From Bacteroidales bacterium (GTDB taxonomy: Bacteria > Bacteroidota > Bacteroidia > Bacteroidales > UBA932), in NCBI GenBank assembly GCA_017615135.1, contig JAGAAU010000018.1, forward strand, positions 1-6,015: 6,015 bases of DNA, written 5' to 3'. Numbering within the stretch: position 1 is the stretch's first letter; every line of letters begins with the position of its first letter. The notes under the pieces were generated by a model. It saw nothing but the letters and a program-made list of their open reading frames with translations. It did not search any database and was not told where the DNA came from. The position numbers and the translations under genes were made by a program. Below are positions 1 to 6,015 of this stretch, piece after piece.

Positions 1-262
1 GGGCCGGTATTCCGTCCGGAACCGAAAAAGAAAGCCCCATGGCCTGTCCGGGACCGTGATAGGGGTCCTGCCCGAGAATCACCACCTTCACGTCGTCGAG
101 GGGAGTGAGGTCGAAGGCCCTGAAGATGTCTTTTCCGGGAGGATAGACAATGGCCCCTGACGCCTTTTCCGCATGCAGGAAGGAAACAAGCTCTGCAAAG
201 TATGGTTTATCGAACTCAGGTTGCAGGGCTTCCTTCCAACTGTTTTCTATACGGACGTTCAA
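1..262 (-). CDS. ung: Uracil-DNA glycosylase, family 1 (5' part; 3' end outside the window)
   Basis: This enzyme removes uracil from DNA as the first step of base excision repair. The 87 visible residues contain the water-activating motif GQDPYHG at residues 64-70, with catalytic Asp66, followed by GLSFSVP (about 76-82), which holds the Phe that stacks on uracil in this family. The N-terminus [17 protein letters not shown] resembles Bacteroidota Ung proteins as I recall them. The only NTG start in this frame after an upstream in-frame stop is a TTG at 262-260. It overlaps the lon stop codon in a TTGA arrangement, so translation is probably coupled to lon. No separate promoter or terminator is visible between the two, which suggests a lon-ung operon. 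The family is usually about 220-230 residues, so well over half the protein lies beyond base 1. The identity is very secure; the TTG start is well supported by lack of alternatives but not proven. Confidence 0.96.
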   Translation of the reverse strand, partial: MNVRIENSWKEALQPEFDKPYFAELVSFLHAEKASGAIVYPPGKDIFRAFDLTPLDDVKVVILGQDPYHGPGQAMGLSFSVPDGIPA

Positions 263-2658
263 AATATGAATGAAATTACGTCGTTTATGGTTTTGACATA
301 GTGGAAATCAAGTCCTTTGATGTAGATTTCCTTTATGTCTTCCACGTCTTTGCGGTTTTCTTCGCTTATTACGATGGTATGCACACCGGCGCGTTTGGCC
401 GCCAGGATTTTCTCCTTGATTCCTCCCACGGGGAGTACGCGGCCGCGGAGTGTCATCTCTCCGGTCATGGCCACTCCGGACTTGATTGCGGTGCCCCTGA
501 GGGCGCTTATCATCGAGCTGACCATGGTAATACCGGCGGAAGGGCCGTCCTTGGGGGTTGCACCTTCCGGTACGTGTACGTGTATATCCTTGGATGCAAA
601 CTTCTTGGAGTCCATGTTCGCCATCTCGGGGTGGGCCTTGATGTACTGGTAAGCGATGGTGGCGGATTCCTTCATCACGTCTCCAAGGTTGCCCGTCATG
701 GTCATTACGCCCTTGCCGTTGCTGATGGAGCTTTCTACAAAGAGGATTTCTCCGCCCATGGAGGTCCATGCCAGACCGGTAACCACGCCGGGGCCTTCGT
801 TGCCCTTCTGCTCGTCGTGGAAGGCGGTGGGCAGTCCGAGGTATTCCTTCAGATGCTCTTTCTTTATAATCTTGGGGCTGTCTTCTCCGAGAGCTTTTTT
901 CTTAGCGGTAACACGTGCGATTTTAGCAATCTGCTTCTCCAGCCCGCGCACTCCGGATTCATGGGTGTAATGGTCTATGATCTCCCGCACGCAGTCTTTG
1001 TCTATCTTGAGTTCCTTGCGGCTCAGGCCGTGTTCCTCCAGCTGCTTGGGCACCAGGAATCGCTTTGCTATCTCTGCTTTTTCCTCAGCCAGATAACCTG
1101 TAACGTTGATTACCTCCATACGGTCAAGCAGGGCCGGCTGTATGGTTGAGGTGCTGTTGGCGGTGGTTATGAAGAGCACGTTGGACAGGTCGTAGTCTAT
1201 GTCCAGATAATTGTCGTGGAAAGTGGTGTTCTGTTCAGGATCCAGGGCTTCCAGCAGTGCAGACGAAGGGTCGCCCTTGAAGTCTGCGCCAATCTTGTCT
1301 ATCTCGTCCAGGACTATCACCGGATTGGACGTGCCGGCGCGGTTGATTCCGTTCAGGATGCGGCCTGGGAGGGCTCCGACGTAGGTTTTACGGTGCCCGC
1401 GGATTTCCGCCTCATCGTGCATGCCGCCCAGGGCGATTCTGATGTACTTGCGCCCGAGGGCCCTGGCTACAGACTTTCCGAGGCTGGTCTTTCCCACTCC
1501 CGGAGGCCCGTAGAGGCAGAGTATGGGCGATTTCATATTGCCCTTCAGCTTCAGCACTGCCAGATACTCGATTATGCGTTCCTTAACCTCGTCCAGCCCG
1601 TAGTGGTCTTCTTCCAGCACTTTGCGGGCGTTCTTGAGGTCCAGGTTGTCCTTGCTCTTCTCCAGCCAGGGGAGGCTGAGCATGAATTCCAGATAGGTGA
1701 GCTGGATGCTGTAATCCGGGGAATTGGGATTGTATTTTTCGAGTTTCGATACTTCCCGGTCGAAGATTTCACCAACTTCCTTAGGCCATTTTTTCTCTGC
1801 TGCGCGGGCGCGGAGCTTGGATACCTCGTCGTTCCCGTCCATTCCGAGTTCTTCCTGGATGGTACGCAGCTGATTGTTGAGGTAGTATTCGCGCTGCTGC
1901 TGGTCTATCTCGCTCTTTACCTTCTGGTTGATTTCCTGCTTGATTTTGCTCAGCTGCACCTGCGCTTCCAGGATGGAGAGCAGTTTCATGGCGCGTGTGC
2001 GCACGTCGTCGTACTGCAGAAGCTCCATTTTCTGAGTGAAATCTTCGGCTTCCACCATCGTGGCTATGAAGTTCACGAGGAACTGGAAGTTGTCCACGGA
2101 GCGCAGGGCGTTCACGGTCTCGCGCCAGCCTATGGAGCTGTTCTTGATAACCGTTACGGCCTTTTCCTTGAGGGATTCCATTATTGCCCTGCTGTCTGCA
2201 GCTCCTTCGGGCGGAAGCAGTTCGCGGCGATAAACCACCCTGGCGGTGATGTAAGGCTCGTAACCTATCACCGCAAGCATCTCTATTCTTTTGTAAGACT
2301 GCAGAATGGCGGTAATGTTGCCATCCGGCATCTCGAGCGTCTTAACCACCCGGGCTACCGTTCCGAACCTGTACATATCCTTCTCCAGGGGCTCCTCCAC
2401 GCTGGCTTCCAGCTGGGGTACGGCGCCGATGAAGAAACCCTCCCTCTCGGCTGCCTGGATGAGTTTGACGGATTTCTCCCTTCCTATGGTGATGGGAAAT
2501 ACTGAACCCGGGAAAAGTGCGACCCCCCTGAGCGCCAGTACCGGCAAAATGTCAGGGAGCTCGGATTCATCTATTTTCATGGCTTCGTTGTCCGGCAGAA
2601 CTGGAATGACGTTTACTTCGGTTCCGGCGGGGAAAGCGTAGTCTTTTTCTCCTCTCAT
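259..2658 (-). CDS. lon: ATP-dependent Lon protease (LonA type)
   Basis: This is the cytoplasmic ATP-driven serine protease that degrades misfolded and short-lived regulatory proteins. At 799 residues it is complete and close to the E. coli length of 784. In order it has an N-terminal substrate-binding LON domain (about 37-240), a helical linker region (about 240-370, including the [10 protein letters not shown] segment), the AAA+ module and the C-terminal protease domain (about 600-799). Walker A is GPPGVGKT (384-391) and Walker B is VIVLDEID (447-454). A likely sensor-1 Asn is at 501, the likely arginine finger is Arg513 and the likely sensor-2 Arg is in GVRGLEKQ (Arg571). The catalytic dyad is Ser707 in KDGPSAG and Lys750 in GGIKEK; their 43-residue spacing equals that of E. 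coli Ser679/Lys722. The start ATG lies about 18 bp below the predicted transcription start and has no Shine-Dalgarno. A purine-rich AGAGGAG falls inside codons 2-4 and therefore cannot serve this start. Its stop overlaps the start of ung. Confidence 0.98.
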   Translation of the reverse strand: MRGEKDYAFPAGTEVNVIPVLPDNEAMKIDESELPDILPVLALRGVALFPGSVFPITIGREKSVKLIQAAEREGFFIGAVPQLEASVEEPLEKDMYRFGTVARVVKTLEMPDGNITAILQSYKRIEMLAVIGYEPYITARVVYRRELLPPEGAADSRAIMESLKEKAVTVIKNSSIGWRETVNALRSVDNFQFLVNFIATMVEAEDFTQKMELLQYDDVRTRAMKLLSILEAQVQLSKIKQEINQKVKSEIDQQQREYYLNNQLRTIQEELGMDGNDEVSKLRARAAEKKWPKEVGEIFDREVSKLEKYNPNSPDYSIQLTYLEFMLSLPWLEKSKDNLDLKNARKVLEEDHYGLDEVKERIIEYLAVLKLKGNMKSPILCLYGPPGVGKTSLGKSVARALGRKYIRIALGGMHDEAEIRGHRKTYVGALPGRILNGINRAGTSNPVIVLDEIDKIGADFKGDPSSALLEALDPEQNTTFHDNYLDIDYDLSNVLFITTANSTSTIQPALLDRMEVINVTGYLAEEKAEIAKRFLVPKQLEEHGLSRKELKIDKDCVREIIDHYTHESGVRGLEKQIAKIARVTAKKKALGEDSPKIIKKEHLKEYLGLPTAFHDEQKGNEGPGVVTGLAWTSMGGEILFVESSISNGKGVMTMTGNLGDVMKESATIAYQYIKAHPEMANMDSKKFASKDIHVHVPEGATPKDGPSAGITMVSSMISALRGTAIKSGVAMTGEMTLRGRVLPVGGIKEKILAAKRAGVHTIVISEENRKDVEDIKEIYIKGLDFHYVKTINDVISFIF

Positions 2659-2681
2659 ATCTTTGTCAAAATGTCAGAATG

Positions 2682-2715
2682 CAAATATAATAATTCCGGA
2701 ATATAGTATTGTCAA
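2682..2715 (-). promoter_or_regulatory. Predicted lon-ung promoter (Bacteroidota sigma-ABfr type)
   Basis: Read on the minus strand, a perfect -7 box TATATTTG (2689-2682, fits TAnnTTTG) is followed by CA. A TTGAC at 2715-2711 sits 21 bp upstream as the -33 element. This is within the 19-21 bp spacing known for Bacteroides housekeeping promoters. Transcription would start near 2676, giving a leader of roughly 18 nt. The promoter lies just downstream of the rng terminator, so lon is probably transcribed independently of rng. I see no CIRCE-type heat-shock operator here. Confidence 0.72.
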
Positions 2716-2730
2716 TCTCTGTGCCAAGAC

Positions 2731-2759
2731 AAAAAAGAGAGGCTATTTGAGAGCCTCTC
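2731..2759 (-). terminator. Intrinsic terminator of rng, overlapping its stop codon
   Basis: On the minus strand GAGAGGCT (2759-2752) pairs perfectly with AGCCTCTC (2744-2737) across a 7-nt loop, and six T residues follow (2736-2731). The 5' arm of the hairpin lies within the last codons of rng, and the stop codon TAG (2745-2743) spans the loop and 3' arm. A terminating ribosome would therefore cover the hairpin. Confidence 0.88.
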
Positions 2760-4305
2760 CGTTTTCGTTGCAGAATTCATATTGCAGGATGCTGTGGTCT
2801 GTGACTTCTTCCAGGCGGAGTCTGCATTTGTATTTTCTTCTCCACCGGGCGGCGTAGGAATTGAACAGTCCCCTTGAAAGGTAAGCTCCCAGAATGGGGC
2901 TCAGCTTGAGGGTGAGGCTGTGAATGCCTTTTTCCGTCACGTAATCGGCCAGTTGCCGTTCAATCTGTTCGTCAATCACCACCGTAGATGCTATGGTTCC
3001 CGTGCCGTGGCACAGAGGACACTGTTCGGTGGTGTTGATCTGCGTTACGGGGCGGATGCGCTGCCTGGTTATCTGCATGAGCCCGAACTTGGTCAGGGGC
3101 AGCACGTTGTGCTTGGCCCTGTCTTCCGACATAAGCTCTACCATATACTTATAGAGCTCGTTGCGGTGTTCGGCGCTGTCCATGTCGATGAAATCCACCA
3201 CCACTATTCCGCCCATATCCCTCAGCCGGAGCTGGCGGGCGATTTCTTCCGCGGCCAGTTTGTTCACCTCGAAGCTGCTCTCTTCATGATCGCTGCTCTT
3301 GGTGCGTATGCCGCTGTTGACGTCTATGACATTGAGGGCCTCGGTGGTTTCAATCACCAGATAAGTGCCCTGTTTCATGGGAACTACCTTGCCGAAGGAA
3401 CTCTTTATCTGCCTGGTTACTTCGAAGTAGTCGAAAATGTTCTGTTTCCCGTCATAGAGCTTTACTATCTTCTCCTGTTCCGGCGATATGAGCGACACGT
3501 ACCTGCGCGTCTCTTCATAGACTTTTTCGTCGTTGACATAGACATTCGAGAATGTCTCGTTGAGAAGATCCCTCAGTGTGGCGGTGGTTTTGGAATACTC
3601 CGTAAAGAGCAGTCCCACCCCTTTGTTTCTGGCGATTCTCTTCCAGGAGCCTTCCCATTTCTCTATAAGCGAGCGGAGCTCCGCAACCAGCACCGCGGCG
3701 TTCTTGCCTTCTGCGGCAGTGCGTATTATGGCTCCGTAGTTTTTTGGGAGTATGCTCCGGACCAGAGTCTCGAGCCTTCTTTTTTCCTCCTGGGAGGAGA
3801 TTTTCTGTGATATGCTCACCTTTTCTGCGAAGGGGAGCAGCACAATGTTGCGTCCTGCCAATGAAATTTCCGCGTTCAGACGCGACCCTTTGGTGTTGAT
3901 CGGCTCCTTGACTATCTGCGCCATTATCATCTGTCCGGGTTTGAGCAGGTCTTCAATCTTGCCTTCCTTCTCTACGACCGGTCCAAGGCTTATGCCGGAG
4001 TACAGCTGCTTGAGGTCTGTGTTGGAATTGCTTTCGCGAACGAAAGTGTCGAAGGCCCTGAAGTAAAGTCCCAGGTCCAGATAATGGATGAACGCTTCTT
4101 TCTTGTCGCCGATGTCCACGAAGGCAGCATTTAAAGCGGGGAGAATCTTACGTACTCTTCCGAGGTAGACGTCCCCGACTGAAAAACTGTGCCCCTTGGT
4201 CGATTCTCTGCCAAATTCGATAAGGCGGTGATTCTCCATCAGCGCGATTCGAACTTCATCCGGTGATATATCTACCACCAGGTCTTTGACTTTCTCGGAA
4301 TCCAT
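2743..4305 (-). CDS. rng: Ribonuclease G/E family endoribonuclease
   Basis: This is a single-strand-specific endoribonuclease that, in the family, processes rRNA and initiates mRNA decay in the cytoplasm. It is complete at 520 residues, nearer RNase G (about 490) than E. coli RNase E (about 1060), and lacks the long C-terminal scaffold of RNase E. An S1 RNA-binding domain lies around residues 38-130 (FSVGDVYLGRVRKILPALNAAFVDIG). The 5'-monophosphate sensor residues are probably Arg195 and Thr196 in IIRTA. Metal-binding catalytic residues are Asp328 and Asn330 in NVIDVNSG and Asp371 in VVVDFIDM. The zinc-link is CPLC (Cys429, Cys432). Spacings of 43 (Asp-Asp) and 58 (Asp-Cys) match RNase E Asp303/Asp346/Cys404. 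The ATG at 4305 gives the expected short N-terminus before the LVVDISPDEV strand; there is no Shine-Dalgarno. A strong terminator ends only about 20 bp upstream, so expression may depend on read-through from the HU unit or on a weak promoter. The choice between the names rng and rne is by length. Confidence 0.95.
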   Translation of the reverse strand: MDSEKVKDLVVDISPDEVRIALMENHRLIEFGRESTKGHSFSVGDVYLGRVRKILPALNAAFVDIGDKKEAFIHYLDLGLYFRAFDTFVRESNSNTDLKQLYSGISLGPVVEKEGKIEDLLKPGQMIMAQIVKEPINTKGSRLNAEISLAGRNIVLLPFAEKVSISQKISSQEEKRRLETLVRSILPKNYGAIIRTAAEGKNAAVLVAELRSLIEKWEGSWKRIARNKGVGLLFTEYSKTTATLRDLLNETFSNVYVNDEKVYEETRRYVSLISPEQEKIVKLYDGKQNIFDYFEVTRQIKSSFGKVVPMKQGTYLVIETTEALNVIDVNSGIRTKSSDHEESSFEVNKLAAEEIARQLRLRDMGGIVVVDFIDMDSAEHRNELYKYMVELMSEDRAKHNVLPLTKFGLMQITRQRIRPVTQINTTEQCPLCHGTGTIASTVVIDEQIERQLADYVTEKGIHSLTLKLSPILGAYLSRGLFNSYAARWRRKYKCRLRLEEVTDHSILQYEFCNENGEALK

Positions 4306-4324
4306 CGGGAATTGGGTTGATTAC

Positions 4325-4357
4325 AAAAAAAGGCCCGTCGGATCTCCCGCCAGGCCT
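4325..4357 (-). terminator. Intrinsic terminator after the 29-residue gene, in the leader of rng
   Basis: On the minus strand AGGCCTGGCGG (4357-4347) pairs with CCGACGGGCCT (4341-4331) around a 5-nt GAGAT loop. The 11-bp stem contains one U-G wobble and one G-A mismatch and is GC-rich. The T-tract is seven residues (4331-4325; its first T also closes the stem). The hairpin begins 7 bp after the stop of the 29-residue gene and its T-tract ends about 20 bp before the rng start codon. It can act as the end of the HU unit and, if leaky or regulated, as an attenuator for rng. Confidence 0.87.
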
Positions 4358-4364
4358 CAGTCGA

Positions 4365-4454
4365 CTATTTTTTCTTGTGTCTGTTGAGGCGCAAACGCTT
4401 TTTACGCTTGTGCGTTGCCATCTTGTGCCTCTTATGCTTCTTACCGTTGGGCAT
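4365..4454 (-). CDS. Tiny highly basic ribosomal-type protein (AURKAIP1/COX24 domain; bS22/mS38-like)
   Basis: The reading frame encodes 29 residues, MPNGKKHKRHKMATHKRKKR followed by LRLNRHKKK, ending at TAG. About 18 of the 29 residues are Lys, Arg or His and there is no acidic residue. It matches my recollection of the short Bacteroidota proteins annotated as AURKAIP1/COX24 domain-containing. That domain is found at the C-terminus of mitochondrial ribosomal protein mS38, and the actinobacterial bS22 is considered its counterpart near the decoding centre of the small subunit. A role in the ribosome is therefore likely but inferred. It starts 18 bp after the HU stop with no promoter between and a terminator 7 bp after its own stop, so it is the last gene of an HU operon. 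The start ATG is preceded by AT-rich sequence without a Shine-Dalgarno; an internal ATG at codon 12 would discard the conserved MPNGKK opening. It is easily missed because of its length. Confidence 0.87.
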   Translation of the reverse strand: MPNGKKHKRHKMATHKRKKRLRLNRHKKK

Positions 4455-4472
4455 AATATTAAGGTTTTGAGA

Positions 4473-4751
4473 TTATTTCTCTTTAACCGCAGCCATGAAG
4501 GTTTTTGCAGGCTTGAATGCGGGGATGTCGTGTGCCGGGATGGTAATGGTGGTCTTCCTGGTTATGTTGCGTGCCGCCTTCTGGGCGCGATGTTTAATGA
4601 TAAAGCTGCCGAACCCTCTGAGATACACCGGCTGACCCTTGGTAAGGGAATCCTTTACGCTCTCCATGAAAGCCTCTACAACTGCCTGAACTTCTACTTT
4701 CTCAAGACCTTTTTCTCTCGCGATCTCGTTTACGATGTCTGCTTTAGTCAT
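4473..4751 (-). CDS. HU/IHF-family nucleoid DNA-binding protein
   Basis: This is a 92-residue histone-like protein of the usual HU length (about 90). It would act as a dimer that binds and bends DNA in the nucleoid. The N-terminal helical dimerisation part opens with MTKADIVNEIAREKGL, and the family signature core GFGSF is at residues 46-50. The DNA-gripping beta arm spans roughly 53-75 and the protein ends with the family motif FKPAKTF (79-85). At the arm tip the classical RNP is RNI (61-63), so the DNA-intercalating proline of E. coli HU/IHF is absent, as I recall for other Bacteroidota homologues. It is the first gene of a unit with the 29-residue ribosomal-type gene, driven by a consensus promoter. 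Homodimer or heterodimer status cannot be told from the window, so no hup/ihf symbol is assigned. Confidence 0.95.
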   Translation of the reverse strand: MTKADIVNEIAREKGLEKVEVQAVVEAFMESVKDSLTKGQPVYLRGFGSFIIKHRAQKAARNITRKTTITIPAHDIPAFKPAKTFMAAVKEK

Positions 4752-4797
4752 ATCAATATAGTGTTAATTAAAAAGATAAGTATCGTTTTTGGGACTG

Positions 4798-4828
4798 CAA
4801 AAATAGATTTTATTATTGAAAATTCAAA
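4798..4828 (-). promoter_or_regulatory. Predicted promoter of the HU operon
   Basis: On the minus strand TTTG (4828-4825) and the -7 box TATTTTTG (4805-4798) are separated by exactly 19 bp, an excellent match to the Bacteroides TTTG/TAnnTTTG consensus. Transcription should start near 4792, leaving an AT-rich leader of about 40 nt before the HU ATG. The -33 element is only 11 bp from the zinc-peptidase stop codon and overlaps a small palindrome, TTGAA-AA-TTCAA (4816-4827), which might be an operator but may equally be chance in AT-rich DNA. No intrinsic terminator separates the zinc peptidase from this promoter. Confidence 0.8.
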
Positions 4829-4839
4829 ATAAATATAAA

Positions 4840-5514
4840 TCACCTGCTTCTTGCTATTCCTATATAGTACAGGAGAGTGGCAAGCGAGCCGATTGCGGCT
4901 ATGACATAGGTATAGGCCGCAGTCCGCAGGGCGTCCACCGCCATGGGGCGGGTGGTGACGTCCGTCACCCCACTGGCGTCCAGCCAGTCGACCGCCCTGC
5001 GGCTGGCGTCGATTTCCACAGGCAGGGTAATGAAGCTGAACAGGGTTGTGCTGGCAAAAAGCGCTATGCCTATCCAAAGCAGGGAGGGGAACACATTGAT
5101 TAATATGCAGCCCAGCAGGAGTACCCACTGCACGATGTTGCTGGCAAAGCTCACGAAGGGCACCAGGGCGGAACGCATCTTCAGGGGAGCGTAGTCCTTG
5201 GCGTGCTGGAGGGCATGGCCTGTTTCGTGGGCGGCCACCGCGGCGGCGGCTATGCTGCGTCCGTCGAACACACCTTCGCTCAGGTTTATTGTTTTGTCGG
5301 CCGGGTTGTAGTGGTCTGTGAGCCGCCCTTTGGTGGAAATTACCTTGACGTCGGTAATGCCGTTCTCGCGCAGCATCTTTTCGGCCACTTCGGCCCCGGT
5401 CATATTGGAGGGAATCTTTGAATATTTCTTAAACTTGTGCGTGAGGCTGGTCTGAACAATGAAACTCAGCACCATCACGGCTATCATTATCATCCAGATA
5501 AGAGAAGTGCTCAT
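4840..5514 (-). CDS. Membrane zinc metallopeptidase, YugP-like (Zn_peptidase_2 family)
   Basis: This is a 224-residue membrane protein with a gluzincin-type active site. HETGH (residues 96-100) supplies two zinc-ligand histidines and the catalytic Glu97, and LPVEIDASRRA (164-174) supplies the probable third ligand Glu168. Hydrophobic segments at about 4-22, 117-139, 143-165 and 200-219 are likely membrane helices, the first serving as an uncleaved N-terminal anchor. The length fits the family (B. subtilis YugP is about 225). The physiological substrate is not known to me, so the role is limited to predicted proteolysis at the cytoplasmic membrane. The start ATG has AT-rich sequence and no Shine-Dalgarno upstream. 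It is divergent from recJ and upstream of HU on the same strand, 88 bp away, with HU having its own promoter. Confidence 0.92.
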   Translation of the reverse strand: MSTSLIWMIMIAVMVLSFIVQTSLTHKFKKYSKIPSNMTGAEVAEKMLRENGITDVKVISTKGRLTDHYNPADKTINLSEGVFDGRSIAAAAVAAHETGHALQHAKDYAPLKMRSALVPFVSFASNIVQWVLLLGCILINVFPSLLWIGIALFASTTLFSFITLPVEIDASRRAVDWLDASGVTDVTTRPMAVDALRTAAYTYVIAAIGSLATLLYYIGIARSR

Positions 5515-5531
5515 GGTCTTAAAGGTTTTTT

Positions 5532-5562
5532 ATTGATTCTTGCAAATATATTAATAACTTTG
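5532..5562 (+). promoter_or_regulatory. Predicted recJ promoter
   Basis: ATTG at 5532-5535 serves as the -33 element, and TAACTTTG at 5555-5562 as a perfect -7 box, with 19 bp between. Transcription should start within a few bases of 5567, while the recJ ATG is at 5570, so the message would be leaderless or nearly so. The -33 element lies within the untranslated leader of the divergent zinc-peptidase gene. Confidence 0.68.
5543..5550 (-). promoter_or_regulatory. Predicted -7 box for the zinc-peptidase gene
   Basis: On the minus strand the octamer TATATTTG (5550-5543) fits TAnnTTTG perfectly and is followed by CA. Transcription would begin near 5538, giving a leader of about 24 nt. No convincing TTTG/TTG lies 19-21 bp upstream; that interval falls in the first codons of recJ (around 5570-5575). 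The promoter may be weak or need an activator. Confidence 0.6.
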
Positions 5563-5569
5563 CAAAGAT

Positions 5570-6015
5570 ATGGCCAGAGAGTGCAAATGGGTTTCAAAAG
5601 TGCCGGCAGATCCTGGAAAAGTTGAAAGACTGGCGGCCGAAGTGGGCATCGACAAGGTGCTCGCGGGCCTTCTGGTGCACCGTGGCGTAGAAACTTTCGA
5701 GCAGGCCAGGGCTTTTTTCCGCCCGAGTCTGGACAATCTGCACGATCCTTTCCTGATGAAGGATATGGACCTTGCCGTGGAGCGTCTGCACAAGGCGCTT
5801 TCCAGCGGGGAACGCATACTGGTTTACGGAGATTACGACGTAGACGGCACCACCGCGGTTGCCCTGGTGCTCACTTTCCTGAAGCGCTTTACGGACAATG
5901 TGGATTTTTACATCCCGGACCGTTACGATGAAGGTTACGGCGTATCCTATAAGGGTATAGACTGGGCCGCCGAGGGTGGATTCACCCTTATGATTACCCT
6001 GGACTGCGGCATCAA
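5570..6015 (+). CDS. recJ: Single-stranded-DNA-specific exonuclease RecJ (5' part; 3' end outside the window)
   Basis: RecJ is the 5'-to-3' single-strand DNA exonuclease of recombination and mismatch/base-excision repair, and a member of the DHH phosphoesterase superfamily. The 148 visible residues start MARECKWVSKVP. They include the FFRPSLDNLHDPFLMKDMD segment (about 49-67), typical of bacterial RecJ, and the metal-binding motif YGDYDVDGTTA (86-96, Asp88, Asp90 and Asp92). They continue through IPDRYDEGYG (115-124) to DCGI (145-148), the beginning of a later metal-binding motif, where the window ends. The family is about 570 residues, so roughly a quarter is present. The ATG at 5570 is the first possible start after an in-frame TAA at 5555 and aligns with the expected N-terminus. 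It has no room for a ribosome binding site after the predicted transcription start. It is the only plus-strand gene here. Confidence 0.96.
   Translation, partial: MARECKWVSKVPADPGKVERLAAEVGIDKVLAGLLVHRGVETFEQARAFFRPSLDNLHDPFLMKDMDLAVERLHKALSSGERILVYGDYDVDGTTAVALVLTFLKRFTDNVDFYIPDRYDEGYGVSYKGIDWAAEGGFTLMITLDCGI

Noticed and set aside
1216..2505. A 429-codon open frame on the plus strand, antisense to lon (and similar ones at 301-1149 and 2920-3810)
   Set aside because: These are mirror frames of GC-rich, strongly coding lon and rng. Their translations show no recognisable domains, and they have no promoter boxes; the reverse frames have all the family motifs.
2644..2656. AGAGGAG purine run near the lon start as a Shine-Dalgarno
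   Set aside because: It lies just after the ATG, within codons 2-4, and no alternative start follows at a suitable distance. The other genes here also lack Shine-Dalgarno sequences, as expected for Bacteroidota.
4816..4827. TTGAA-AA-TTCAA palindrome as an operator or terminator
   Set aside because: Too short and AT-rich to terminate transcription, and easily arises by chance in this AT-rich gap. It coincides with the HU -33 element, so it is only mentioned there.
4748..5128. A 126-codon minus-strand frame rich in His, Pro and Arg overlapping the zinc-peptidase gene
   Set aside because: It is an out-of-frame shadow of the zinc-peptidase gene that runs into the AT-rich gap; the overlapping frame has HETGH and membrane helices.
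5551..5817. Minus-strand frames of 88 and 65 codons opposite the start of recJ
   Set aside because: The plus strand encodes an unmistakable RecJ N-terminus with DYDVDG; the opposite frames have no motif or promoter.
1..6015. Mobile element, CRISPR array, tRNA/rRNA, defence or other new system
   Set aside because: I found no direct-repeat arrays, transposase or integrase motifs, terminal inverted repeats or RNA-gene signatures. All the coding space is occupied by conserved housekeeping genes.

Overview
The window looks like an ordinary chromosomal housekeeping segment from a member of the Bacteroidota, probably Bacteroidales; I cannot go lower with confidence. Three things point there. The proteins match my recollection of Bacteroidota homologues (the HU-type DNA-binding protein, the Rne/Rng ribonuclease, the start of uracil-DNA glycosylase). 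Start codons lack Shine-Dalgarno sequences. Four intergenic sites carry the -7 box TAnnTTTG, three of them with a TTTG/TTG-like -33 element 19-21 bp away. Coding DNA is moderately GC-rich, while the short intergenic stretches are strongly AT-rich.

Layout from left to right. On the minus strand: the 5' part of ung (1-262, runs off the window), lon (259-2658), rng (2743-4305), a 29-residue very basic ribosomal-type protein (4365-4454), an HU-family gene (4473-4751) and a YugP-like membrane zinc peptidase (4840-5514). On the plus strand: the 5' part of recJ (5570-6015, runs off the window). There is no gene-free stretch above 300 bases.

Transcription as read from the sequence. lon and ung form one unit, with the ung TTG start overlapping the lon stop. 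It is served by a promoter in the 84-bp gap after rng. HU and the 29-residue protein form a second unit with a consensus promoter, ending in a strong intrinsic terminator. rng lies only about 20 bp beyond that terminator with no clear promoter of its own, and a second terminator overlaps its stop codon. The zinc peptidase and recJ diverge from a 55-bp gap in which two -7 boxes face away from each other only 4 bp apart.

The functions are DNA repair (Ung, RecJ), proteolysis (Lon, YugP-like peptidase), RNA processing (RNase G/E), nucleoid structure (HU) and ribosome structure (small basic protein). I see no mobile element, CRISPR array, tRNA, rRNA or defence system, and nothing that amounts to an undescribed system. 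The most interesting points are the tiny ribosomal-type gene, the terminator placed just before rng, and the overlapping zinc peptidase/recJ promoters with a nearly leaderless recJ.
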